Shown: in pieces, positions 16,355-23,885 of the stretch
How the letters are laid out: every line of letters begins with the position of its first letter
Position numbering within the stretch: the first letter of the stretch is position 1
From: DASSJM01 sp049587975
Lineage (GTDB): Bacteria; Actinomycetota; UBA4738; HRBIN12
Reading direction: 5' to 3'
NCBI GenBank assembly: GCA_049587975.1
Contig: JBAVEY010000110.1
Coordinates: forward strand, 1-29,020
DNA length: 29,020 nt
Program-made: the position numbers and the translations under genes
The notes under the pieces: model-generated
What the model saw: the letters and a program-made list of their open reading frames with translations, nothing else
Databases searched by the model: none
What the model was told of the DNA's origin: nothing

Positions 16355-19300
16355 GCCGAGCCCTGCTTCCGCGTGACCCACAGGGCGATCGCCCACCACA
16401 GGGCGAGCAGCACGAGCTGGGCCGTGCGGATCCACTGGCGCGTGTAGTGGACCGTGACCTCGCCCGGTTGGACCGCCGCGGCGATCGCCCAGCCGTACCC
16501 GGGGTACGGGGCGACGACCTCACCCTCGTTGTCGACCCTCCATCCGCGATCGAACTGCTGGGTCACGACGACGTGCCCCGGCGCGTCGGCGGCGCCCGTG
16601 AAGGTTTCCCCCCCGCCGTCCAGCGCCCGGGCGTCCACGGCGAGCGATGCCTCGACCGCGGCGGGATCGGATCGAGCCGGGACCGGCGCGTTCGCCGAGA
16701 CGAACGCCGTCGGCAGCACGGCCGCGTTCCGGAAGATCGTCAGCCCTCCCGCGGGCACCCGATCCAGGTCGAGCTGTTGGGAGAGCCGTGTCGCCACCCC
16801 GGCAGGGAGGTCACCCTCCTCGGCGATGACGAACCGCACGCCGAACGGACCGAGCAGGGCGCCGACGTGCTCGGTCGCGCCGGCCAACAGGGTCTCCAGG
16901 ACGCCATCCAGCTCCTCGTAGCCCGGGCCCGAACGCGCGCGCCCGTCGTCGAGCGCGGTCGCGCCGTCGCGGTCCGTGATCCCGAAGGCAACGGTTCCCT
17001 CCCCCGCCTCGGCCAACGCGATCGGATCGCCGCCGGGCGCGGGGAACCGATCGCCGTCCGGTGAGCCCAACCACAGGATGCGGAACTCGCCGGGCGCGCT
17101 CGCGATCACCGGCCACGCGGGCGGGAGCCCGCCCGGCCGAACGTCCCACTCGGCGAACGTGACCTGCAGCGCCTGCGCGGCGACGCCGACGAACAACAGC
17201 AACGCCAAGATCGCCACGCCGAACTGCCGTGCCCCGAACGCCTGGCGGCCGAGGCCAGTCGCGAACGTCGCGAGCCCGTACGCGACGAGCGCGCTCTCGG
17301 CGACCGCGGAGGCCGCGAGCCAGGCGGGGGCGTTGGTCAACGCGACGGGAAGGTGCCCCGCGACCGAGGCCCACGCGAGGACTGTCCCTGAGACCGCCAC
17401 GATCAGCGCGCGCCAGGCCCGGCCGCGCTGGGGGTCTCCCGCGCCCGCGAAGCACACGAGGGCCGCGAGGGGCAGGAACGCCGCGGCCGCCCACGTCCCG
17501 GGGCCGTCGCCGGGCGCCAGCCTGAGCAGGGACCAGACGTCCTGGGTCCCGATCGACGACGTGAGGGCCGCCGAGGGATCGCCGACGGCCGCGATGACCA
17601 CCGGGAACGCCAGCAGGGCCGCGGCGCAGGCGGCCAGGGCCACCAGGCCGAGGCCGCGACCCCGTCGCCGGCCGCCGAGGAGGTTGGCAGCGACCATAGC
17701 CCCGACGGGCAGCACCAGCTCCGGCGCGAACGCCGCACCGATCGCGAGGGCCACCCCGAGGCCGACCCCGAAGCGGAACGAGCGTTCGGGTGCCCGTCGA
17801 GCGAACGCCGCATCGATCCGGTCCCAGGCGAGCGGCAGTACGGCGAGCACGATCAGGAGCGAGATCCGGCCCTCGGAGAAGGCCCACAGTACGGTCGCCG
17901 AGAGCACGTACGCGGCGGCGGCCACGACCGCCGCTGCAGGCGAGCCGGTCTGCCGGGCCATCGCCCGGTACATCGCGATCCCGGCGACGGCGGGCAGCGC
18001 GCCGAGCAGCACCTTCTGCGCGAGGGCCGTGCTCCCGAACGCGACCCACGACCCGGCGCCGAGGGCGGCGAGCGCCGGGCTGCCCGGCTGCACGCCGCCC
18101 AGCACGGTGGTCCGCACCCCGGACCCCAGCTCGTTGAAGAAGTCGCCGAGGTCCGCCGGGAAGGCCGCGAGCGCACCGCCCGACAAGACCTCGGGACCGA
18201 CGAAGTGCCGGACCGCGAGCGCCCCGAGGCCGATCGCGAGGATCGAGCCCAGCAGGACGGGGTGCCCCGCCGCCACCCCCGCGGCCCGCCGGGGCAGCGG
18301 TCGCCCCATCTCCTCGTCCTCGAGCTCCTCGAGCCCCTCGTCCAGGAACTCCTCCGCGCGCTCGAACCAACTCGGAAGACGGAAGGTGGAGGCCATGAAC
18401 GGCCGGATCTTGCGATCGGCGACCGACCGGACCGACTGGGCGCGGATCCGGCGCCGCAGCGTGCCGGGCAGGTGCACGAGGTTCCACCCCCACGCCGCCA
18501 GCAGGTCGAACGCGTCCTCGAACCGCCGCGACAGCGCCAGGTAGAGGATCCGCGCCATCCCGAGCACGGCGTACACCGGCAGGAGCCAGAGCAGGGTCAG
18601 CACCCCGTAGTCCTTCAGCATCGACGCGAGCGCGGCGCGCTCCGCGTAGTAGCGGGTGCTGCGTGACCGCGGGTCCTGGCCCCGCTCGCCGCGGAAGGTC
18701 GCGTCGCGGTGACGAGCGGTCGCAAGGGGGGTCATCAGCACGCGGAAGCCAGCCAGCCGTGCCCGCCAGCAGAAGTCCAGATCGTCGTGGTGACCCGCGA
18801 ACCGCTCGTCGAACGGCCCCGTCCGCTGCCAGGCCTCGCGCGAGACGAGCATGACGGCGGAGGACACGAACAAGACCTCGAGGACGCGGTCGTACTGCCC
18901 CTGGTCGAGCTCGCCGTCCTGCAGAGGGGTGTAGGGGTGGCCGAACCGGTCCGTCGAACGCCCGACCTCGCGCAGGATCCTCGGCTCGTCCCAGTCGACG
19001 ATCTTCGGCCCGACGATCCCGACGCGCTCGAGGCCCTTGATCCCCTCCGCCCCCTCGAGCAGGCGCTCGACCGCGTCGGGCGCCAGGGCGGCGTCGTCGT
19101 GCACCAGCAGGAGGTAGTCGGCCGCCTGGGCGGGCGGGAGCTCGGTCACGGCGGTCAGGGCGCCCGCGACCCCGCGGTTCTGGCCGAGGGCGACCACGCG
19201 CGCGTCGCCGAGCGCCTGGCGCAGGAGCTCGAGGGTCCCGTCCGTGGACCCGTTGTCCACGGCGACGACCCCGAGCCGAGCATGCGTCTGGGCGGCGAGC

Positions 19301-19416
19301 GACTCGAGGCATGCGCGCAACCACCCGACGGCGTCGCGCGTGACGAGCACGACGAGCACGCTCGGGGAGCGGACGTCGTTGGAAGCGGTAGAGCGGTCGA
19401 CGGTTGTCGTGGCCAT
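16351..19416 (-). CDS. Large membrane glycosyltransferase, GT2 family
   Basis: 1021 residues. The N-terminal GT-A domain (about 18-250) has the nucleotide-sugar motif VAVDNGSTDGT (51-61), QNRGVAGA (79-86), a DXD-like HDDAA (106-110) and an acceptor-side segment GPFDERFAGHHDDLDFCWRARLAGF. Membrane segments start near residue 283, followed by a cytosolic acidic stretch (EEFLDEGLEELEDEE), then about ten more hydrophobic segments and a C-terminal outer domain ending in a final membrane helix (about 995-1012). This fusion of GT2 and a multipass GT-C-like part, followed by a DUF5719 gene, is typical of actinobacterial envelope loci. The substrate is unknown; mannose or another sugar from the manB pathway is plausible. 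ATG at 19416, weak ribosome site. Confidence 0.9.
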   Translation of the reverse strand: MATTTVDRSTASNDVRSPSVLVVLVTRDAVGWLRACLESLAAQTHARLGVVAVDNGSTDGTLELLRQALGDARVVALGQNRGVAGALTAVTELPPAQAADYLLLVHDDAALAPDAVERLLEGAEGIKGLERVGIVGPKIVDWDEPRILREVGRSTDRFGHPYTPLQDGELDQGQYDRVLEVLFVSSAVMLVSREAWQRTGPFDERFAGHHDDLDFCWRARLAGFRVLMTPLATARHRDATFRGERGQDPRSRSTRYYAERAALASMLKDYGVLTLLWLLPVYAVLGMARILYLALSRRFEDAFDLLAAWGWNLVHLPGTLRRRIRAQSVRSVADRKIRPFMASTFRLPSWFERAEEFLDEGLEELEDEEMGRPLPRRAAGVAAGHPVLLGSILAIGLGALAVRHFVGPEVLSGGALAAFPADLGDFFNELGSGVRTTVLGGVQPGSPALAALGAGSWVAFGSTALAQKVLLGALPAVAGIAMYRAMARQTGSPAAAVVAAAAYVLSATVLWAFSEGRISLLIVLAVLPLAWDRIDAAFARRAPERSFRFGVGLGVALAIGAAFAPELVLPVGAMVAANLLGGRRRGRGLGLVALAACAAALLAFPVVIAAVGDPSAALTSSIGTQDVWSLLRLAPGDGPGTWAAAAFLPLAALVCFAGAGDPQRGRAWRALIVAVSGTVLAWASVAGHLPVALTNAPAWLAASAVAESALVAYGLATFATGLGRQAFGARQFGVAILALLLFVGVAAQALQVTFAEWDVRPGGLPPAWPVIASAPGEFRILWLGSPDGDRFPAPGGDPIALAEAGEGTVAFGITDRDGATALDDGRARSGPGYEELDGVLETLLAGATEHVGALLGPFGVRFVIAEEGDLPAGVATRLSQQLDLDRVPAGGLTIFRNAAVLPTAFVSANAPVPARSDPAAVEASLAVDARALDGGGETFTGAADAPGHVVVTQQFDRGWRVDNEGEVVAPYPGYGWAIAAAVQPGEVTVHYTRQWIRTAQLVLLALWWAIALWVTRKQGSA

Positions 19417-19470
19417 GAGGTGCGCCCTGAGGCGGCGCGCAGCCTAGCACCCCCTCGTGCTCATAGACGC

Positions 19471-19495
19471 GGAAGGGGGGCCATGCCCCCCTTCC
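19471..19495 (-). terminator. Terminator of the histone-like/whiB transcript
   Basis: A perfect 10-bp stem (19471-19480 with 19486-19495) with a 5-nt loop, 23 bp after the histone-like stop. No T-tract. It separates this transcript from the glycosyltransferase gene at 19416. Confidence 0.65.
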
Positions 19496-19518
19496 GAGTG
19501 TTCACGGCGATCCGACGG

Positions 19519-19878
19519 CTACCGCTTCTTCGCGGTCCGCCTCTTCGCCGGTCTACGCGCCGCAGTCTTCTTCGCAGCCGTCTTCTTGGCCGCGGGCTTC
19601 CTGCGCGTGGTCTTCCTGCGCGTGGTCTTCTTGGCCGCCGGCTTGCGCGCGGCGGGCTTCCTGCGCGTGGTCTTCCTCCGCGTCGTCTTGCGCGCAGTCG
19701 CCTTCTTGGCTGCGGGCTTACGCCGCGTGGTCTTCCTCCGCGTCGTCTTCTTAGCCGCCGGCTTGCGCGCGGCGGTCTTCCTTCTCCGTGTGGTCTTGCG
19801 AGCCGCCGTCTTCTTGGCCGCCGGCTTGCGAGCCGCCGTCTTCCGCTTCGCGGTGGATCTCTTCTTTGCGGGAGACAT
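19519..19878 (-). CDS. Histone H1-like Lys/Arg-rich repeat protein
   Basis: 119 residues, almost entirely Lys, Arg, Ala, Thr and Pro, built from repeats of KPAAKKTTRRKTTRR and KTAAKKTAARK type. Such sequences resemble the C-terminal tails of bacterial histone-like proteins (the HupB tail of mycobacteria, Hc1/H1-like proteins) and should bind DNA or RNA without folding. There is no globular HU domain. The ATG at 19878 has a strong GGAAAGGGGG ribosome site, and the gene begins 23 bp after the whiB stop, so it is probably co-transcribed with whiB. The opposite strand reads as a hydrophobic Phe/Leu/Ala frame, a shadow of the repeat. The repeated DNA probably varies in copy number between strains. 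A nucleoid-compaction role is inference. Confidence 0.85.
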   Translation of the reverse strand: MSPAKKRSTAKRKTAARKPAAKKTAARKTTRRRKTAARKPAAKKTTRRKTTRRKPAAKKATARKTTRRKTTRRKPAARKPAAKKTTRRKTTRRKPAAKKTAAKKTAARRPAKRRTAKKR

Positions 19879-19901
19879 CGGTCACCCCCTTTCCATCGGT
19901 G

Positions 19902-20129
19902 TCAGGACGCCATGCGCTTCAGGCGTCGCCGTTCTCGTTCGCTCATCCCTCCCCACACCCCATACCGCTCATCGCGGCGAAGGGCGTAGTTGAGGCACTC
20001 GATGCGAACAGGGCAATCGGCGCAGATCCGCTTCGCCTCCCTCGATGAACCCCCCTTCTCGGGGAAGAACACCTCCGGATCATGTTGTCGACACCGTGCT
20101 CGCTCTTGCCATGGGATGTAGTGATGCAT
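19902..20129 (-). CDS. whiB2: WhiB-family iron-sulfur transcription regulator, WhiB2/WhmD-like
   Basis: 75 residues, complete. The four [4Fe-4S] cysteines are C13, C36, C39 and C45 (C-x22-C-x2-C-x5-C); GVWGG (57-61), which contacts the sigma factor region in WhiB proteins, and the basic tail ERERRRLKRMAS follow. The segment FFPEKGGSSREAKRIC is diagnostic of the WhiB2/WhmD (Streptomyces WhiB) subgroup, which controls septation and cell division. WhiB proteins are confined to actinobacteria and their phages, so this fixes the phylum. A G-rich GGGGGGAG stretch upstream may serve as ribosome site. Its promoter overlaps an 18-bp perfect palindrome (20152-20169). The histone-like gene follows in the same direction. 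fbiC lies upstream, matching the whiB2-fbiA-fbiB proximity in mycobacteria. Confidence 0.95.
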   Translation of the reverse strand: MHHYIPWQERARCRQHDPEVFFPEKGGSSREAKRICADCPVRIECLNYALRRDERYGVWGGMSERERRRLKRMAS

Positions 20130-20151
20130 GTGGTCCCCGCTCTCCCCCCGA

Positions 20152-20196
20152 AATCACACGCGTGTGATTCTGGGCTATCTGCTCCCCTCTTGGCAA
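20152..20196 (-). promoter_or_regulatory. whiB2 promoter with 18-bp palindromic operator
   Basis: Best promoter reading on the minus strand: TTGCCA (20196-20191), 18-bp spacer, CAGAAT (20172-20167), start near 20160 and a 31-nt leader. The perfect palindrome AATCACACGCGTGTGATT (20152-20169) covers the -10 and start. Its half-sites (TCACAC/GTGTGA) fit the BldD half-site pattern TNACNC/GNGTNA but with a 2-bp rather than 1-bp centre, so BldD is only one candidate regulator. A 17-bp inverted repeat CCCTCTTG-G-CAAGAGGG also overlaps the -35. Confidence 0.55.
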
Positions 20197-20305
20197 GAGG
20201 GAAACTCGAGATCTTGAGCATCTCCACATGCGTCCCCATGGGAATCGAATACGTGCTTCGGCGTAGGTGCAAGGGGTTATGACAAGAAAGTCGATGGTCT
20301 AGCTC

Positions 20306-20324
20306 ATTGACCGTTTCGGTCAAT
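20306..20324 (-). terminator. Likely fbiC terminator
   Basis: ATTGACCG (20306-20313) and CGGTCAAT (20317-20324) form a perfect 8-bp stem with a TTT loop, 43 bp after the fbiC stop. The rest of 20130-20366 shows only the whiB promoter region; no gene is seen there. Confidence 0.5.
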
Positions 20325-20366
20325 CACCTTGACGGAATCGGTCGTTCGGAGCGGTTCGATCGCCGT

Positions 20367-22895
20367 TCACGGCCGCTGAACGACCATGGAACCACCGTTC
20401 GCGAGCCGTACGCTCCGCTCGTTCACGTTGCGCTGCAAGCGTTCGTACGTGGTCGACCGCTCGGCGGGGGTCCGACCGATCGACGTGATCGCATCGCGGA
20501 TCTGATCGGGCTCCATCCGGATGCCCCATTCCGCGCCGGCCATGCGGCTGATCGTCTCCTCCATCAAGGTTCCGCCGAAGTCATTGGCGCCGCCGTTCAG
20601 CATCGTCTGACACGCCTCGACCCCCATCTTCACCCAGGAGACCTGGACGTTGTGGATAACTCCGTCGAGCAGGATCCTCGCGACCGCATGCATCCGACGG
20701 TTGTCCTCGAACGACGGGCCGGGCCTCGCTTTCCCTGCGAGGTAGATGGGCGCGTTCTGGTGGACGAACGGGAGCGGGACGAACTCGGTGAACCCGCCCG
20801 TGTCGCGCTGGATCCGCGCCAACCGCCGGATGTGGAAAACCCAATGGGGGGGCGCATCCACATGCCCGAACATGATCGTCGACGAGCTGCGGATCCCGAG
20901 TTCGTGCGCGGTTCGAACGATCTCCTCCCACGAGTCTGCCGGCAGCTTGCCCTTCGTCAGCACCCACCGGACCTCGTCGTCCAAGATCTCGGCCGCGGTG
21001 CCCGGGATCGTGCCGAGACCGTGCCGACGGCACTCCTGCAGGAACTCGCGGAAGGAGATCCCGAGCTTGGCCGAGCCGTTCAGGATCTCCATGGGACTGA
21101 AGGCGTGGATGTGGATATCTGGCGCCGCCGCCTTCACGGCATCCAACAGGTCGAAGTAGAACGACCCGGGAAGGTCGGGGTGGATGCCGCCCTGCATGCA
21201 GACCTCGGTGCACCCCCATGCGGCCGCCTCCCGAGCGCGATCGGCCACCTCCGCGAGGGTGAGCGTGTAGGACTCCGCGTCGATCTCCCGTTGGGCGAAC
21301 GCGCAGAAGCGGCAACCGACGTAGCAGACGTTCGTGAAGTTCACGTTCCGGTTGACCACGTACGTCACGTCGTCGCCGACGGCCTCGCGACGCAGACCGT
21401 CCGCGACCGAACACAGCGCCTCGAGATCCTTGCCCTCGGCGCGGAACAGGGCGAGGGCGTCGTCGTCGGTGAGTGGCCGATGCGCCTCGGCCTTGACGAG
21501 CGCCGTTCGGACGTGCGCCGCCAACCGGCTCGGTGGGATCGGTTCCGCGTGCCACGCGCGCGTGCGTTCGGGCACGTCCGTCTCGCCGTAGACGATCTCG
21601 GCGTCGGCGCGCAGCCCCGCCCCGTCGGCCTTGGCGAACGTCAGGTCGATCGAACGCGGCTTCCAGGCGACCTCGGGGTCCTGCCACCCGATCGGCTGGG
21701 GCATCGCGCCGGCCACCGCGAAGCCGTCCGGATCCATGAGCGCGGCGACCGGGGCCCGCATCTTGCCGGCGAGGAACGGATCGGGGCGCAGCGCGAACTC
21801 CGGATAGATCGTGAGCCGTTCCCGGAGCTCGAGCCCGCGCTCGGCCGTGCGCCCCGAGAGCGTCTCGATGGCGGGCCACGGCCGCTCGGGGTTCACGTGA
21901 TCGGGCGTGAGCGGGGACACCCCACCCCAGTCGTCGATCCCCGCGTCGAGCAGACGGGACTGCTGGCGCGGGTCGGACAGGTTCGGCGGCGCCTGGACGT
22001 GCATCCGGGGGCCGAAGACCACCCGGGTCGTCGCCACCGCCGCGAGGAACTCCTCCTCCCCGGGCTCGGGGGCGTCGTGCATCGCCGTCCCGGGCTTGGC
22101 GCGGAAGTTCTGGACGATCACCTCCTGCACGTGCCGGTACCGGCGGTGCAGGTCCCGGATCGCGAGCAGCGAGGCGGCTCGCTCGGCGGCCGTCTCGCCG
22201 ATCCCGACGAGGATGCCGGTGGTGAACGGGATCGCGAGGCGGCCCGCGTCCTCGATCGTGCGCAGCCGGACGGCCGGGACCTTGTCGGGCGAGCCGAGAT
22301 GCGGCCCGCCGCGTTCGGACAGGCGGTCCGACGAGGTCTCGAGCATCAGCCCCATCGACGGCGCCACCTGCTTCAGCCGGGTCATCTCCTCGTAGGACAT
22401 GACGCCGGGGTTCAGATGCGGCAACAGCCCCGTCTCCTCGATCACGCGGATCGCCACGGCGCGGACGTAGTCGAGCGTCGAGTGGTAGCCGCGCTCGCGG
22501 AGCCACGCTTCGGCGACGGGATACCGCTCCTCCGGCCGGTCGCCGAGCGTGAACAACGCCTCCTTGCATCCGAGGCGGCGCCCGGCGTCCGCGATCGCCA
22601 CGACCTCGTCGGGTGACAGGAACGGCCGCTCGAGCTTGGCGGGGGGTTTGGCGAAGGTGCAGTAGTGGCAGTGATCCCGACACAGCATCGTGAGCGGGAT
22701 GAACACCTTGCGCGAGTACGTGACCGATCGCCCGTGGCCGAGCTCACGGAGCTGCGTCGCGAGCGACATCAGGAGCTGCAGGTCCGAACCGCGCGCCTCG
22801 AGCAGCGCCTCGATCTCGCCGGCCGACAGCGCCTTGCCGGCGCCGGCGCGGGCGAGCGCGCGCCGGAGCGCGTGCGTGGTCGTGGCCTCGGCCAT
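20367..22895 (-). CDS. fbiC: FO synthase FbiC (CofG-CofH fusion)
   Basis: Builds 7,8-didemethyl-8-hydroxy-5-deazariboflavin (FO), the light-absorbing part of coenzyme F420, from tyrosine and a flavin precursor. 842 residues. Two radical SAM domains are fused, as in mycobacteria: CofG-like with C72, C76, C79 (CRDHCHYC) and CofH-like with C524, C528, C531 (CYVGCRFC), each a CX3CX2C cluster site. CofH hallmarks CMQGGIHPDLPG and IHIHAFSPMEI, and the CofG segment LNPGVMSYEEM, are intact. The ATG at 22895 has no ribosome site; the predicted transcript start is 3 nt upstream. It is divergent from fbiA with 29 bp between the start codons and shares a symmetric promoter. The gene ends before the whiB promoter. 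Confidence 0.97.
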   Translation of the reverse strand: MAEATTTHALRRALARAGAGKALSAGEIEALLEARGSDLQLLMSLATQLRELGHGRSVTYSRKVFIPLTMLCRDHCHYCTFAKPPAKLERPFLSPDEVVAIADAGRRLGCKEALFTLGDRPEERYPVAEAWLRERGYHSTLDYVRAVAIRVIEETGLLPHLNPGVMSYEEMTRLKQVAPSMGLMLETSSDRLSERGGPHLGSPDKVPAVRLRTIEDAGRLAIPFTTGILVGIGETAAERAASLLAIRDLHRRYRHVQEVIVQNFRAKPGTAMHDAPEPGEEEFLAAVATTRVVFGPRMHVQAPPNLSDPRQQSRLLDAGIDDWGGVSPLTPDHVNPERPWPAIETLSGRTAERGLELRERLTIYPEFALRPDPFLAGKMRAPVAALMDPDGFAVAGAMPQPIGWQDPEVAWKPRSIDLTFAKADGAGLRADAEIVYGETDVPERTRAWHAEPIPPSRLAAHVRTALVKAEAHRPLTDDDALALFRAEGKDLEALCSVADGLRREAVGDDVTYVVNRNVNFTNVCYVGCRFCAFAQREIDAESYTLTLAEVADRAREAAAWGCTEVCMQGGIHPDLPGSFYFDLLDAVKAAAPDIHIHAFSPMEILNGSAKLGISFREFLQECRRHGLGTIPGTAAEILDDEVRWVLTKGKLPADSWEEIVRTAHELGIRSSSTIMFGHVDAPPHWVFHIRRLARIQRDTGGFTEFVPLPFVHQNAPIYLAGKARPGPSFEDNRRMHAVARILLDGVIHNVQVSWVKMGVEACQTMLNGGANDFGGTLMEETISRMAGAEWGIRMEPDQIRDAITSIGRTPAERSTTYERLQRNVNERSVRLANGGSMVVQRP

Positions 22896-22904
22896 CGGTT
22901 GGCG

Positions 22905-22917
22905 AGCGTACTACGCT
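22905..22917. promoter_or_regulatory. Symmetric divergent promoter of fbiC and fbiA
   Basis: AGCGTA-C-TACGCT is a perfect 13-bp inverted repeat giving a TACGCT -10 box in each direction (22912-22917 for fbiA, 22910-22905 for fbiC). Predicted starts are 22924 (ATG at 22925) and 22898 (ATG at 22895), so both mRNAs would be essentially leaderless. The -35 regions of each lie in the other's start codon area, so simultaneous occupation is unlikely. No good -35 hexamer is seen on either side. Confidence 0.55.
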
Positions 22918-22924
22918 GCCGTGG

Positions 22925-23866
22925 ATGCGGGTCGCGGCGCTCGCCGGCGGGATCGGCGCGGGGAAGTTCCTCCGCGGAATCGTTCGCGCGGTCGCACCGG
23001 AGGACGTCACCGTGATCGTGAACACGGGCGACGACATCACGATGCACGGGTTGCACGTCTCGCCCGATCTGGACTCCGTGACCTATTGGCTCGGGGACGT
23101 GTTCGACCGCGACCGCGGCTGGGGTCGTCGTGACGAGACCTTCCGCGCGACCGGGGAGCTGCGCGCGTTCGACCCCGACCAGGCCTGGTTCAACCTCGGG
23201 GACCTGGACCTGGCCACCCACCTGTTCCGCTCGAACCTGCTCACGGCGGGCCGGACGCTGACCGAGGCGACGGCCGCGGTCGCGACGAGGTTCGGTGTGG
23301 TGTCGCGGCTCCTGCCGATGAGCGACGACCCGGTGACCACCCGGATCGAGGTGGTCGCGGACGGCGAGACGCTCGACCTGCATTTCCAGGAGTACTGGGT
23401 CCGGCGGGGCGGTCGAGACGAGGTGAAGGCGATCCGGTACGAGGGCGCGGAGCGGGCGCGACCCGCGGCCGGCGTGCTCGACGCGCTGTCGGGCGCCGAC
23501 GCGATCGTGCTGTGCCCGTCCAACCCGGTCGCGTCGCTCGGCCCGATCCTGGCGGTGCCCGGCATCCGCGACGTCCTGGCCGAGCGGCGTTCCGACGTGG
23601 TCGGGATCAGCGGGATCGTGGCGGGCGCCCCGCTCGCGGGGATGGCGGACCGGCTCATGCCGGCGGCGGGCGCCGAGGTGACCGCGGCGGGCGCGGCCGA
23701 GTGCTACCGCGGGCTCCTGGGCGCCTGGGTCGTGGACGAGGCGGACCGGGAGCTGATCCCGCGGATCGAGTCGACCGGCGTGCGCGTCGGCGCCACCGAC
23801 TCGATCATGACCGACGACGCGAAGGCGGAGGCGCTCGCCCGCGTCGCGCTCGGTCTGCTCGCGTGA
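22925..23866 (+). CDS. fbiA: FbiA, phosphoenolpyruvate/2-phospholactate transferase to FO (CofD family)
   Basis: Transfers the activated three-carbon phosphate unit from its guanosine diphosphate form to FO, giving dehydro-F420-0 (or F420-0). 313 residues, usual length. The N-terminal LAGGIGAGKFLRGIV nucleotide-site loop, VNTGDDITMHGLHVSPDLDSV (metal and FO binding) and CPSNPVASLGPIL are clearly CofD family. The ATG at 22925 lies 1 nt after the predicted transcription start, so the mRNA is likely leaderless. fbiB follows after 19 bp in the same direction. FbiD/CofC, which makes the activated donor, is not in this window. Confidence 0.96.
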   Translation: MRVAALAGGIGAGKFLRGIVRAVAPEDVTVIVNTGDDITMHGLHVSPDLDSVTYWLGDVFDRDRGWGRRDETFRATGELRAFDPDQAWFNLGDLDLATHLFRSNLLTAGRTLTEATAAVATRFGVVSRLLPMSDDPVTTRIEVVADGETLDLHFQEYWVRRGGRDEVKAIRYEGAERARPAAGVLDALSGADAIVLCPSNPVASLGPILAVPGIRDVLAERRSDVVGISGIVAGAPLAGMADRLMPAAGAEVTAAGAAECYRGLLGAWVVDEADRELIPRIESTGVRVGATDSIMTDDAKAEALARVALGLLA

Positions 23867-23885
23867 TCGCAGGGGCTTCGCCCGC

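Noticed and set aside
19457..19993. 178-aa hydrophobic, membrane-like frame on the plus strand
   Set aside because: It is the antisense reading of the Lys/Arg repeats (Lys codons become Phe/Leu); the minus strand has the ribosome site and terminator.
20306..20324. TTGACC inverted repeat as an operator for a plus-strand gene
   Set aside because: No plus-strand gene follows; its place just after the fbiC stop makes a terminator more likely.
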